A stretch of 64,000 nucleotides of DNA from Alteromonas sp. LOR (GTDB lineage Bacteria; Pseudomonadota; Gammaproteobacteria; Enterobacterales; Alteromonadaceae). Positions 36,001 through 45,933 of this stretch are shown here, one piece after another. The translations under genes were made by a program, and so were the position numbers. The DNA lies in contig NZ_JQFW01000010.1 in NCBI RefSeq assembly GCF_000753865.1, forward strand, positions 89,795 to 153,794, in the 5' to 3' direction. Position 1 is the stretch's first letter. Each line of letters starts with the position of its first letter. Below the pieces are notes generated by a model. That model made no database searches. It had not been told where the DNA came from and saw nothing but the letters and a program-made list of their open reading frames with translations.

Positions 36001-37260
36001 CTACAGATACTTGCTCCATTTGTCTAGATTAGAAAATGTATTATTAGACTTGATGATATTTTCAGTATTACGTCCTTCATAGCTGCGGTGTACGATACCC
36101 CATGTAGTAGTGAGTTTTTCTCGAGAACCAGCGTTAACGCCTCTAATTTTATTATTTTTTATAGTGTTGTTTCCTTTAACGCCGTTTAGCGAAATCCCCT
36201 CAAATGCATCGCTATAAGCGTTGAAGTTAGCCTTGTTAGCCGAACTCTGGTCAGCAACAATGTCACCCAGTGCGTTTATCTCGTTATCTTCAACTTTCAC
36301 ATTGTTTGTTGTTTCAAGGCTGATAGCACGCATTGCATTGTCAATTGTGTTGTCTAGAATTTTTACGTTTGTTGCTTGCCAGCCTTGATAAACACTTTTA
36401 GTGCTTAGCCCAACAACCACATCTTTAAGAATATTGTTTCGCATGACTATATTGTCAGCACCTCGTTTCGACGTGAAGCCATCAAACGCGCGTTCCACAT
36501 AATTATCATGAATTGTAAAATAGTCACCAAACTGTCCTTTATCGCCTCCTGCAGATAAATAAACAGCGGCATCGCGAACACCGTAGAAGCTGTTATATCT
36601 GATAGTTGCCTTTAGGGCTCCTGTCATCAAAATGCCGCTATCACCACCTGCTTCATAGAAAGGATCGCTGTTGCCTCTTGTTCCTATAAACGTAATTCGT
36701 TCAATTAAAAGCTCGTTCAGCTTGTGATAATTCGTACTATTTACGACACCCCTAATAGAGAGAGCATCGGCAGTTTTATCCAGTCCTTCCCTTCCATTTG
36801 GCGTTAACCGAGTGATGGGGACAACGGTTGAGACCTTAGCGCGAGACATATCGAACTCGCCGCCAGTCCATTCAAAATTTGCTTTTTGGTTGCGGTTGTT
36901 GCACACGTTGTCGTTATTTTTAGTGTCAAAACTAAATAGGTCCCCATCTAGATCAGCTTTTGCAATAAACCTTGCACCAGTAGCGTCAACAATTAAATTC
37001 TTACGAAGCGTAATATTAACGCCCTTCAAAATGGTTTTACCGTCGTTCGCATTTTTATCCGTACCGATATAATAGGTGCCAGATAGCCTGATTGGCCTTC
37101 CCGTATTGGTAGCCTGCTGCAGAGCGTCTTGAAGTTTAGAAGCTTTTCCATTCGGGTTTGCTGGGGTGCTACTGCAGTCTGCAGCAAGTCCATGGCCCGC
37201 CCATAAAATTGTGCTACACGTGGCCAGTATGCGAAGTGAATTTTTTATACTTTTTGTCAT
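36001..37260 (-). CDS. Secreted right-handed beta-helix protein, unknown activity
   Basis: About 419 residues with a signal peptide ending GLAADC. The start is the ATG at 37260, which has AAGGA 7 bases upstream; the GTG five codons earlier has no ribosome site. From about residue 40 the chain is built of short parallel beta-helix repeats of the NxIxxN kind (IRYNSFYGV, IHDNYVERAF, MRNNILKDV, ILDNTIDNAM, VEDNEINAL, IKNNKIRGV). This is the fold of PL6-like lyases, pectinases and related enzymes. I see no diagnostic catalytic motif that picks a family. It is co-directional with the GH105 gene, 30 bases downstream of it, so a role on ulvan fragments is likely. Confidence 0.7.
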   Translation of the reverse strand: MTKSIKNSLRILATCSTILWAGHGLAADCSSTPANPNGKASKLQDALQQATNTGRPIRLSGTYYIGTDKNANDGKTILKGVNITLRKNLIVDATGARFIAKADLDGDLFSFDTKNNDNVCNNRNQKANFEWTGGEFDMSRAKVSTVVPITRLTPNGREGLDKTADALSIRGVVNSTNYHKLNELLIERITFIGTRGNSDPFYEAGGDSGILMTGALKATIRYNSFYGVRDAAVYLSAGGDKGQFGDYFTIHDNYVERAFDGFTSKRGADNIVMRNNILKDVVVGLSTKSVYQGWQATNVKILDNTIDNAMRAISLETTNNVKVEDNEINALGDIVADQSSANKANFNAYSDAFEGISLNGVKGNNTIKNNKIRGVNAGSREKLTTTWGIVHRSYEGRNTENIIKSNNTFSNLDKWSKYL

Positions 37261-37290
37261 TTTTATTCCTTTCACTAGTTAAAAAGTAGA

Positions 37291-38481
37291 TTAATTTTTC
37301 TCTAACAAGTCATATACAGCACTTCCTGCGAGCAGATATGCGCCTACCCCGAACAACTGGGAATCATCTTTGTTTACCACATCAGGTTTTTCGTTTACGC
37401 CTTGAACCCAGCCAAATCTGCCATCTGGTTGAACTGCTGCTGATAACACTTGCCATCCTTTTATCACGGAAGGCAGATATGTGGTTTCGTCGAGCAATTG
37501 ATTGTTGATGCCCCAAGCTAAGCCATAGGTAAAAAAGGCGGTTCCACTTGTTTCTGGTTCAACGTACTTTTCTCCAGCCAGCAATGACATTGGCCACGCA
37601 CCATCTTGTTTTTGCAGTTTCACTATTACTGATGTGAGCTCTTGGTAGAGAGACTCATAGTAAGAACGATATTGATGGTTGTGAGGAAGATTTTCCAAAA
37701 CATGTACAACGCCTGCATATACCCACCCCATTCCTCTAGACCAAAAAACTTGCTCACCGAATTTGCCTTTTTTCTCAAAATAACGAGAATCTCGGAAAAG
37801 TAATTTGGTTTTAGGATCCTGCAAATAATCGATGGTTGCTTGAAACTCTTTATGAGCGTAGTCAGCATATTTTGGGTCGCCCGTAATAGCAGAAAGCTCG
37901 AAGAGCACCGGAGGGGCCATAAACAATGCATCAGCCCAGCACCATCGCCATTGGCAGTTGTGTACGTTATCTTCATTCCTACCCGCTACAAATTCGAGAC
38001 TATTGTCCGGGGCTTGTTCAATTAACCAGTCAAAGGTTTCTTTCACCGACGCTAGCGCTTGTTCATTCTTATGTCTTCGGTAATACCAAAGATTGGTCTG
38101 TCCTATGACATGGTCATCAGCGAAGTATTTAACCTTGCCCATTTTCCAGTTGTGAGCTTTACCTTCATAACCAATCCATGTTTCATAAAACGGGTTACCA
38201 GAGCGTTCTGCCAATTTCGTTAGCCCTTTATAAAACGCTCCTTGGATCCATCTTCCGTATGTTTCTGAGCCTTTCCTTGCGCGACCAACATGGGTCATAT
38301 GCTGTGTACGTGCCACCTGCCAATTTGCTACTTTTTCCATTTGCGCCATAACGTGGGTCTTCGTTGGCAAATCAGACATTATTTCCTTTGCATATAATGA
38401 CGCTTGTGGCAAAAAAGCGATGGCAAATAGGACTATGGTTTTTCCTATAAACTGATTAATTGCACTTGAGTATGCGTTCAT
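37291..38481 (-). CDS. Unsaturated rhamnogalacturonyl/ulvan hydrolase, GH105
   Basis: 396 residues with a signal peptide (about 1-31, ending LYA). GH105 landmarks are in order: GRWIQGAFYKGLTKLAERSG, ADDHVIGQTNLWYY, CQWRWCWADALFMAPPVLFEL with the catalytic-type aspartate, FWSRGMGWVYAGVVHVLENL, and the C-terminal ETSGTAFFTYGLAWGIN. It hydrates the 4,5-double bond of the unsaturated uronate next to rhamnose, releasing rhamnose-containing ends and a keto-deoxyuronate for KduI. An AGGATG site precedes the ATG. It is the first gene of the minus-strand pair with the beta-helix protein and is divergent from the sulfatase at 39 kb. Ulvan loci of Alteromonas are known to contain GH105 enzymes beside ulvan lyases. 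Confidence 0.9.
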   Translation of the reverse strand: MNAYSSAINQFIGKTIVLFAIAFLPQASLYAKEIMSDLPTKTHVMAQMEKVANWQVARTQHMTHVGRARKGSETYGRWIQGAFYKGLTKLAERSGNPFYETWIGYEGKAHNWKMGKVKYFADDHVIGQTNLWYYRRHKNEQALASVKETFDWLIEQAPDNSLEFVAGRNEDNVHNCQWRWCWADALFMAPPVLFELSAITGDPKYADYAHKEFQATIDYLQDPKTKLLFRDSRYFEKKGKFGEQVFWSRGMGWVYAGVVHVLENLPHNHQYRSYYESLYQELTSVIVKLQKQDGAWPMSLLAGEKYVEPETSGTAFFTYGLAWGINNQLLDETTYLPSVIKGWQVLSAAVQPDGRFGWVQGVNEKPDVVNKDDSQLFGVGAYLLAGSAVYDLLEKN

Positions 38482-38971
38482 GGACCATCCTTTTATGTAT
38501 TGGCACTATACGATTTCATGATAGTGAGTTAATTAGTTACTGGTGAACATTTCGCTTGATGGTACATTGAATTAATTTACATTATCAATCAAAATTGCTC
38601 ATAAATGCTCTTTGGTGGTCAGTTTTGTGGGTAGGGTAATCTGTAGTTTTTATGAGTGTTAAAATTAGTTTTATCTATATTTATCAATATTTTAAATATA
38701 AATATCGATTTTTCTCTATACAGCTATTGCTATGTTTCAAGATGTGAAGTATTTGTTTAAAACCTATATCTATGTTTAAATAGTCAAAATCGGTCATTTT
38801 TGGGTTTATTTCAAACTCGTTTTGCCAATTGCATTTTTAAAGCAGATTGAAGTACGTTGAGGCGTCTGTTCGATATTGAGAACGGCCTAGTTTTTACAAA
38901 ACCGAAAAGCTCACCGCTTTTCATTCACAGTGCATCGTTAAAGCAAGTCTACTATCACAAGGGTTGGAAAA
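38482..38971. promoter_or_regulatory. Divergent intergenic region, GH105 / sulfatase
   Basis: A 490-base AT-rich gap between divergent genes, with no convincing ORF. The reverse strand of 38578-38592 (TTGATTGATAATGTA) and of 38783-38797 (ATGACCGATTTTGAC) are weaker matches to the recurring ATGATTGnnnnTGRY motif, 97 bases before the GH105 start and 175 bases before the sulfatase start. The long 5' leader on the sulfatase side could hold further control that I cannot read. Confidence 0.35.
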
Positions 38972-40504
38972 ATGTTGAGTTACCCACTACGACGTATGGC
39001 ATTAGGTTTATTGGTACTTGTTTTAGGTAACCACGCCACGGCTGAAATGAATTTAGCTAAGACACTTACGTTGAATGATGAAAACTCGTCGCCAAACATT
39101 TTTTTTATTTACACCGACGATCAAGCTCCTTGGGCCATTGAGGGCAAAAATCCAAACGCTGTAACGCCCAACCTTAACCGATTAGCAGAGCAAGGCATGT
39201 CCTTTCCGAATGCATACACCACTACACCCGTATGCAGCCCATCCAGAGCAGGGCTACTCACCTCTCGATATGGTTTCGAGTTAGGTATAGACGATTGGAT
39301 CAATGATCACCTTAAAAGCAAAACACTTACTGGCCATCAGTTAGACTTAGGGCTGTCTTCTGAATTTGACTCTTGGCCGAAGCAACTGCAGGACAACGGC
39401 TACTATAATGGCCTTATTGGTAAGTGGCACCTTGGTAAAAAGCCTGAATATCATCCCAATAATTTCGGCTATAACGAGTTTATTGGTTTTCTAGGAGGGG
39501 GGACTACGCCTATTGACCCTCATCTTACCGTGAATGGAAAAAAGAAGAGTGAAACAGGCTTAACGGTTGACGTACTGACTGACCACGCCATTGATTTTTT
39601 AGAAAGAAATAAAAACAAAAAGTTTCTTTTGTCATTGCATTACAGGGCACCGCATTATCCATTTGAGCCCGTGTCTGAGAGCGATCGTAGTGCCATTGCT
39701 GAAGATGTAGCACTATTACACCCTGACTATCCAGATCTCAATAAGCACCGAGCAAAGATGCTATTACGCGGTTACCTGGCATCAGTTAAAGGTATTGACC
39801 GAAATGTAGGTAGGTTGATGGCACACCTAGACACTTTAGGTCTTGCTGATAATACCGTAGTTATTTTTACTTCTGATCATGGTTATGCCATCGGGCAAAA
39901 CGGCATCTGGCATAAAGGGAATGGATTTTGGTTGCTAAACACTCCCCCTGAAGGAACCCCTACCATACCTAAAGGCCAGCGTCCCAATCTTTATGATTCC
40001 GTTCTCAAGGTGCCGTTGATTGTCAGGTGGCCTGACAAGGTCCCTGCGGGGGCGCAAAACCTGTCTACTGTATCTAACTTAGACTTCTACCCAACTATCA
40101 TGGATATCGCAAGATTAGATCTTCCTGAAGAAACCACCATCAGAGGCCAAAGTGTCATCGATGCGCTTAAAGACGAAAATGTGGTGACAAGCACAGACTA
40201 CTTCGCTGCGTATTCGACTTTGCACCAATCCATTACTGGAATGAGGATGTACAGCGACGGCAAACACAAACTCGTAAGGGACTTCAAAAATACAGGCCGT
40301 GATGAATTCTACGATTTAGAACGCGACCCCCATGAAACAAGTAATCTATTGGAAGGCACACTCTCAGACATTCAATTGGCTGAATTACTTAGATTAGACA
40401 CAACGATTAATACAAAAATGCGAATGTTAAGCGACCCCCTTATAAGCAAATTTACACCGGTAATTTCCGAGAGCAAGTCAGTTAGGTCACCTTATGACGA
40501 TTAG
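38972..40504 (+). CDS. Exported type I sulfatase
   Basis: 510 residues with a signal peptide (about 1-24). The N-terminal metal site is NIFFIYTDDQAPWA, the formylglycine site is Cys88 in VCSPSRAGLLTSR (CxPSR), the lysine/histidine block is LIGKWHLGK, and the second metal aspartate and histidine lie in VIFTSDHGYAIGQNGIWHKG. The length is normal for one-domain S1 sulfatases. It should remove sulfate from rhamnose-3-sulfate ends of ulvan fragments; the exact S1 subfamily and position of attack cannot be set from sequence by eye. It begins a plus-strand run that continues through the PL25-like, GH106 and heparinase-like genes. Cys-type maturation needs a formylglycine enzyme coded elsewhere. Confidence 0.9.
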   Translation: MLSYPLRRMALGLLVLVLGNHATAEMNLAKTLTLNDENSSPNIFFIYTDDQAPWAIEGKNPNAVTPNLNRLAEQGMSFPNAYTTTPVCSPSRAGLLTSRYGFELGIDDWINDHLKSKTLTGHQLDLGLSSEFDSWPKQLQDNGYYNGLIGKWHLGKKPEYHPNNFGYNEFIGFLGGGTTPIDPHLTVNGKKKSETGLTVDVLTDHAIDFLERNKNKKFLLSLHYRAPHYPFEPVSESDRSAIAEDVALLHPDYPDLNKHRAKMLLRGYLASVKGIDRNVGRLMAHLDTLGLADNTVVIFTSDHGYAIGQNGIWHKGNGFWLLNTPPEGTPTIPKGQRPNLYDSVLKVPLIVRWPDKVPAGAQNLSTVSNLDFYPTIMDIARLDLPEETTIRGQSVIDALKDENVVTSTDYFAAYSTLHQSITGMRMYSDGKHKLVRDFKNTGRDEFYDLERDPHETSNLLEGTLSDIQLAELLRLDTTINTKMRMLSDPLISKFTPVISESKSVRSPYDD

Positions 40505-40586
40505 AGAAAAGAGAACGCTCGTCGGCATGTTAACTCGTGTTATACGTGGGTAGAAAAATTACACATTTTGAATTGATAATTAATAT

Positions 40587-42125
40587 ATGGATAGTCGAAA
40601 CATGACAAATAAGCTCTTGCTACTAATGATGATGGTATATCTTTGCGGCTGTCAGTCCGTAGCAGATGAGAACACAACGTTACTACCTCGAAGCAAAACG
40701 CATAATTCTATGTCGATATCATTGAGCCAAAAGCCAAAACTACTTAGCAGTAGTCTTTTAGTCGGCAAGTCTCACACCTCTGATGGTTCAGATCGCGCAA
40801 TAAATGGGAAGCCTCACTTTTCCGGCGTTATGGGAGCGCAAGCCGTTACCTATAATGGCTTTCAATATGTTATTTATTACACGGCAAAAGACAGAGGAGG
40901 CTATGGGGATCTTTTCGCCGAGGTGGTCGTCGCGCGTCGAAAAGTTACGGGACATGACTGGCAATACTCTACTTTACCTGTTTACCGATTGACGTCCGAT
41001 GATGCACACAACCGTCAAGCTATCGAGATTTCAAAGGGCGATGGCGTTATTCATATTTCGTTCGACCATCATAATTTAGATCGAATTAATTATGCGCGCA
41101 CAGCTGTAGGAGTTGCAAACCATCCAGAAACTATAGATTGGAACGACGATATTTTTAAATTCGAGCGTAACCTCGGTTTTCCTGATGATGCGGTAGGTCG
41201 TGTTACCTATCCAAAATTTTATTCGTTAGAGAGTGGAAATGTACTGATGTACTACCGAGAAGGTGGTGCAGCAAAAGGTGAAATGCAGCTCGCGCTGTAT
41301 GATGCAGAGCAAAGCGATTGGGAATTTATTCGAAACATATCTTCAAGTGAAGGTGTTTATATTCAAAATGTAAACGGCAACAAAGAACCTTCAACGAGAG
41401 GGCCTTATCTAGCCGGCGGTGGACCAAAATTTGACTCAAATGGTCGCATGCACATTAGTTGGGTCTTTAGAGAGCGACCAGTCAATTGTAATCCTGGTAA
41501 AACCAACGGCTTAGATTGTAATCATGGTATCTACTATACCTATAGCGATGACGAAGGGCTTACTTGGTATAACAATGCTGGAACCCTCGTCGCTGATACA
41601 CGAAAAGGCGAAGTCTTGTCTATTGCAACACCTGGATTAGAGGCTGTTCACGTACCCACGACGCTTAGACCTTCTAACGTTTCGCATAACTCTGTTATCG
41701 ATACTAAAACAGGTGACTATCACCTTTTACTTAGTCACAATATTGAAGCTGGTGGTCCGGCCCGTGTACATCATTATGTTCGGGGTACCACAGGCACTTG
41801 GCAAAAGCGTGTCTCTAGTTTTACGGCATCAAATGTAACGTTAAAGTTTCTAGACGACAGGTTAGTTGCGTTTGCAGGGCGAGAGAGCGCTGATATCTAC
41901 TATTCTGATAGATCCGACGATTTTACAACATGGCATAAAATCGACATGCCCAATGTAGACAGTGAGTTAGGTAAAATCGAAGGTGGGTACATCACGTGGG
42001 ATCTCAGCTTATTAAAGCAAGGTATCGCAAGTGTTATATGGCAACATGCACCAGATTCAATCGGTGAGTCAAGCCCCATTTACGTTTATGACTTTGAAAT
42101 TGGTAAAGTCGAAACCGATGAGTAG
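40587..42125 (+). CDS. Probable ulvan lyase, PL25-like beta-propeller, lipoprotein
   Basis: 512 residues with a lipoprotein signal (YLCGC; an ATG at 40602 gives a shorter signal and has a GGA upstream, so it may be the true start). The rest is a BNR-type propeller. His141 and His161 are 20 apart, and Tyr208 and Arg224 are 16 apart. From memory the PL25 enzyme PLSV_3936 uses His123, His143, Tyr188 and Arg204, with the same 20 and 16 spacings. Ulvan lyases cut rhamnose-3-sulfate to uronate bonds by beta-elimination. It lies 82 bases after the sulfatase and 46 before the GH106 gene. The low similarity to the two PL24-like genes at 52-55 kb agrees with a different family. Confidence 0.75.
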   Translation: MDSRNMTNKLLLLMMMVYLCGCQSVADENTTLLPRSKTHNSMSISLSQKPKLLSSSLLVGKSHTSDGSDRAINGKPHFSGVMGAQAVTYNGFQYVIYYTAKDRGGYGDLFAEVVVARRKVTGHDWQYSTLPVYRLTSDDAHNRQAIEISKGDGVIHISFDHHNLDRINYARTAVGVANHPETIDWNDDIFKFERNLGFPDDAVGRVTYPKFYSLESGNVLMYYREGGAAKGEMQLALYDAEQSDWEFIRNISSSEGVYIQNVNGNKEPSTRGPYLAGGGPKFDSNGRMHISWVFRERPVNCNPGKTNGLDCNHGIYYTYSDDEGLTWYNNAGTLVADTRKGEVLSIATPGLEAVHVPTTLRPSNVSHNSVIDTKTGDYHLLLSHNIEAGGPARVHHYVRGTTGTWQKRVSSFTASNVTLKFLDDRLVAFAGRESADIYYSDRSDDFTTWHKIDMPNVDSELGKIEGGYITWDLSLLKQGIASVIWQHAPDSIGESSPIYVYDFEIGKVETDE

Positions 42126-42171
42126 AGTGTCAAATTCCCCACTTGTAAGTATCTAGATTTAGGTTAAGAAA

Positions 42172-45100
42172 ATGAAGTGTTCTTTGCGCAGATTAACATT
42201 AACCCTTGTCTTCGCTGTTATGTCATTGAGCGCAAGCTCAGCTTCGCTGAGAGAAACATCCAATAATCAAAAAGCGTCAAAACCATCTCAATTACATGAA
42301 GCTAAACCCGTGAATGCAGTTTCAAAGCTATACAGACCTGTCAGTCCCATGCCGGAATCTTTTTATCATGCATCGGCGGCAGAATTAAAAGTTAACTTTA
42401 AAAATCCTCCTCATGCAGTCAAACCTTGGGTTTATTGGTATTGGATCAATGATCACATTTCCAAAGAAGGTGTTGAGAATGATCTGAAAAAAATGCAAAA
42501 GCAAGGTATTAGTACGGCGCTTATCGGTATCATTCACTTAAATCCCAGCATTGGCGGTTTTGGTAAGGTTAATCCTTTTTCTGACGAGTGGTGGAATGTG
42601 TTGCTATTTGCTATCGAAAAAGCCGCAGAGTACAACGTAGATATTGGTTTATTCAATTCGCCAGGCTGGAGTCAATCCGGTGGCCCTTGGGTTGAGATGC
42701 ATCAATCGATGCGTTATTTGGACAACCGTGAATATCACTTAGTTGGTAATCAAAACACGAATCTTTCTCTAAACAAGCCTGAAGGTTACGCTGAAGATGT
42801 AAAAGTAATTGCGTTTGAGACACCCGCAGATGAGCTCATTCGTCTTAACAATCAACAAACTAGGGTTAGCGCAACGGCCTTCATCAACAATGATCAAAAT
42901 ACAGAGGCGGAGATTAAAAGCCTACTCGATGGTAATCATCAAACAGTCTATCAGTTTCCATTGGACTTAATAAACGCCAAAGGCGGGAAGTTAAACATCG
43001 ACTTCATTCATGATGAAACATTAACTGCGCGCAGTTTAGAAATTTATCCAAACGATACTCATACGGCAAAAGCTACTTTGTCATTTAAAAATGACAAAGG
43101 TGAGTTTGAAAGAATCAAATCTTTTGAATTGCAACGTCCACGAGATATGGCGTCGATTGGGCCTGAACATGATGCACCAATTGTTATTAACTTCCCGAAA
43201 ATAAGAGCCAGTGAATTTCGTCTGACTATGGACTCGTTGGTTATTGGTCGTAAGCAAAAAAATAGTAATCCAATTCCTGGGATTAAAGAGCTGGTATTAT
43301 CCAGTGGTTACAAACTAGAACGTTATGTGGAAAAGAAACTCGCTAAAATATTTCCTAATCCGCAACCCAAGCATGATAGCTATCAGTGGGATGCACCAAC
43401 ACCAGATGATAAATCAAGCTTGGCATTAAATGCTGAACAAATATTAGATATCACTAAATTTGTTGAAGGTAGCAAGCTCAATTGGCAAGCACCTAAAGGA
43501 AAATGGACGATTGTTCATTACTTTATGCGCACCACTGGTACCACCAATGGCCCAACAACCAAAGCCACACGTGGGCCAGAAATTGACAAACTGAGCAAAG
43601 AAATCGCGCAAGCACATTTCGATGCTTATGTGGGGGACATCTTCGCTCGTTTAGCACCAGAAAAGCGCACCGCGTTAAAATATATTGTTATCGACAGTTA
43701 TGAGCGCGGCGCGCAAAACTGGACTGACGGTTTTGCTAGGCGTTTTGAGCAACAGTTTGGCTACGATCCAATGCAGTTTCTACCTGTATATACCGGTCGT
43801 ATTGTTAACAGTGCTGAGCAAAGTGAACGCTTTTTGTGGGATATGCGGCGAATGGTTGCTGACCGTGTTTCGTATGAATACACCGCCGGTATACGTGAGC
43901 GTGCTCACCAGCTTGGTTTAAAATTGTGGTTAGAAAATTACGGTCACTGGGGTTTCCCAGGTGAATTTTTACAATACGGTGGGCAAGCTGATATTGTTAG
44001 CGGTGAGTTTTGGGCTTCAGGTAACTTGGGGGCGATTGAATTAAAAGCTGCCTCATCTGCTGCGCACATATATGGCCATAAAACAGTGATGTCAGAGTCT
44101 TTCACCGCTGGCCGCAGTGATGCATTTAAAAATCACTTTTGGAGCTTTAAAAAACGCGGTGATTGGTCATTTGTTGAAGGCATTAACCACACATTATTGC
44201 ATGTTTATATTCAACAAGGTTATGAAGATAAAAAACCAGGGGTCAATGCCTGGTTTGGCTCCGAATTTAATCGCCATAATACATGGTTTGACTACATGGG
44301 CGGTTGGCTTAATTATATAAAGCGTAGCAACTATATGATGCAGCAAGGTACTTATGTTGCTGATATTTTATATTTTATTGGCGAAAACGCTCCGAAAATG
44401 ACTGGCGAAATCAAACCTGCTCTACCAGCTGGCTATTCTTACGATTTTATTAATGCCGAAGTGATTTTACATGGGTTAAGTGTTGAAGATGGTCAATTTA
44501 TCTTGCCAAGCGGCGCTCGCTTTAAACTATTAGTATTACCCGATGTCACCACGATGCGCCCAGCGGTACTAGCAAAGATCAAACAACTAGTCGCACGTGG
44601 CGGCGCCATTTATGGCCCTAGACCTAAACAATCTCCCAGTCTACAAAACTTCCCTCGAGCCGATCAGCAAATCACCGAGATAGTAAATGAGCTATGGCAA
44701 AAAGTAGATGGCGAAACAGTGACACAAGGGCAGTTTGGTCAAGGACAAGTATTTTACAGTAAAGCTGAGTACGTCGATTTAGGTCAGATAATGAACAAGC
44801 TTGGTCAGCCGGCTGATCTTGCTGGTTTACTAAAAGAAGTCATTTGGACCCATCGCAGTAGCGACACTCATGAGATTTATTTCATCGCCAACCAATCAGA
44901 TGAGGTAGTAAAAGTTGTACCAAGTATTCGCCTTGGTAAAGACATGGGTCAAGCACAAGCTTGGAATGCGGTAACAGGTCATATTAGAAATATTGGCCAA
45001 TATCAGTTGAAGAATAATCGTTTTCTGGTACCGATGGCCCTACAGGGGTTGGAATCGATCTTTATTGTTTTTGAAAAAACACCAAATGCGACAATTCAAT

Positions 45101-45792
45101 CTAAAGCAGTCAAAGAAATATCTAAGCAAGATAAAGTTATTTGGCTAACGACAGCAATTGATAAAAAAAACAACCTGACTGTTGATATACCTGAAAATGG
45201 CGAATACAAAGTCGAGTTAACTGACGGTCAAAAACAACACGTTAGGCTAATCGATTTACCAGCAACGTTAACACTTAATACTCCATGGCAGCTGACTTTT
45301 GAAGCCGAACGTGATGTTGAAACATCATTAATACTTAACGATTTAGTTTCATTATCAGAGTTAAAACCTCTGGCCTTAAAACACTATTCGGGCATAACCA
45401 CTTACCAAAATCAATTTAATGTTACTGCTGATATGCTCCGTAGCGATCAACGTTGGCTATTAGATTTAGGTCAAGTGGGGGTAGTAGCGCGCGTGACTAT
45501 TAACAGCAATAATTTAGGTGAGGTTTGGAGCCGACCAATGCAAATTGATGTAACTGACTATCTAGAAACAGGCAACAACGAACTTAAAGTAGAAGTTGCA
45601 ACGACTTGGAACAACCGCATGGTGGGTGACTTGAAGTACCCGAAACAGTTCTCTGATCAAAACCAGCCTAAAGTGTTTGAAACGGAAATTACTTTTGAAA
45701 GTAAAATAACTAAAGATACTAGGCTGCAACCGTCGGGCTTGATCGGCCCTGTCCAACTTAAACCTATTCGCAAAGTTACTCTGAAGCATTAG
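42172..45792 (+). CDS. Alpha-L-rhamnosidase, GH106
   Basis: 1206 residues with a signal peptide (about 1-25). The GH106 barrel opens with KPWVYWYWINDHISKEGVEN near 84-103 and runs through LFNSPGWSQSGGPWV, IVIDSYERGAQNWTDGF, LWLENYGHWGFPGEFLQYGG and HIYGHKTVMSESFTAG, which carry the family's acidic residues. A C-terminal jelly-roll domain resembling a GH2 sugar-binding domain follows (LDLGQVGVVARVTINSNNLG, about 1103-1122). The length is typical of GH106 (1,000-1,200). It removes alpha-L-rhamnose, probably from branches or ends that the GH78 enzymes do not reach. It is in the plus-strand run between the PL25-like and heparinase-like genes. A weak hairpin follows it. Confidence 0.88.
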   Translation: MKCSLRRLTLTLVFAVMSLSASSASLRETSNNQKASKPSQLHEAKPVNAVSKLYRPVSPMPESFYHASAAELKVNFKNPPHAVKPWVYWYWINDHISKEGVENDLKKMQKQGISTALIGIIHLNPSIGGFGKVNPFSDEWWNVLLFAIEKAAEYNVDIGLFNSPGWSQSGGPWVEMHQSMRYLDNREYHLVGNQNTNLSLNKPEGYAEDVKVIAFETPADELIRLNNQQTRVSATAFINNDQNTEAEIKSLLDGNHQTVYQFPLDLINAKGGKLNIDFIHDETLTARSLEIYPNDTHTAKATLSFKNDKGEFERIKSFELQRPRDMASIGPEHDAPIVINFPKIRASEFRLTMDSLVIGRKQKNSNPIPGIKELVLSSGYKLERYVEKKLAKIFPNPQPKHDSYQWDAPTPDDKSSLALNAEQILDITKFVEGSKLNWQAPKGKWTIVHYFMRTTGTTNGPTTKATRGPEIDKLSKEIAQAHFDAYVGDIFARLAPEKRTALKYIVIDSYERGAQNWTDGFARRFEQQFGYDPMQFLPVYTGRIVNSAEQSERFLWDMRRMVADRVSYEYTAGIRERAHQLGLKLWLENYGHWGFPGEFLQYGGQADIVSGEFWASGNLGAIELKAASSAAHIYGHKTVMSESFTAGRSDAFKNHFWSFKKRGDWSFVEGINHTLLHVYIQQGYEDKKPGVNAWFGSEFNRHNTWFDYMGGWLNYIKRSNYMMQQGTYVADILYFIGENAPKMTGEIKPALPAGYSYDFINAEVILHGLSVEDGQFILPSGARFKLLVLPDVTTMRPAVLAKIKQLVARGGAIYGPRPKQSPSLQNFPRADQQITEIVNELWQKVDGETVTQGQFGQGQVFYSKAEYVDLGQIMNKLGQPADLAGLLKEVIWTHRSSDTHEIYFIANQSDEVVKVVPSIRLGKDMGQAQAWNAVTGHIRNIGQYQLKNNRFLVPMALQGLESIFIVFEKTPNATIQSKAVKEISKQDKVIWLTTAIDKKNNLTVDIPENGEYKVELTDGQKQHVRLIDLPATLTLNTPWQLTFEAERDVETSLILNDLVSLSELKPLALKHYSGITTYQNQFNVTADMLRSDQRWLLDLGQVGVVARVTINSNNLGEVWSRPMQIDVTDYLETGNNELKVEVATTWNNRMVGDLKYPKQFSDQNQPKVFETEITFESKITKDTRLQPSGLIGPVQLKPIRKVTLKH

Positions 45793-45839
45793 TTAAAAAA
45801 CCTAACGATATTGGCTTTTGGTTTTCTTAATTTGAACAT

Positions 45840-45860
45840 AGGTGAGTTTGTAACTCGCCT
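45840..45860 (+). terminator. Possible weak terminator after the GH106 gene
   Basis: AGGTGAGTT pairs with AACTCGCCT, with one wobble, around a 3-base loop, followed by TTGAATT. It lies in the 141-base gap before the heparinase-like gene and may only weaken read-through. Confidence 0.35.
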
Positions 45861-45933
45861 TTGAATTCGCGTTTTAGCGACATAGATAAACATGATTTAG
45901 GTTAGCTAAGAGACCTTTCATTAAAGGATATGT

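Noticed and set aside
37261..37275. GTG start for the beta-helix protein
   Set aside because: The AAGGA ribosome site lies downstream of this GTG and directly serves the ATG at 37260.
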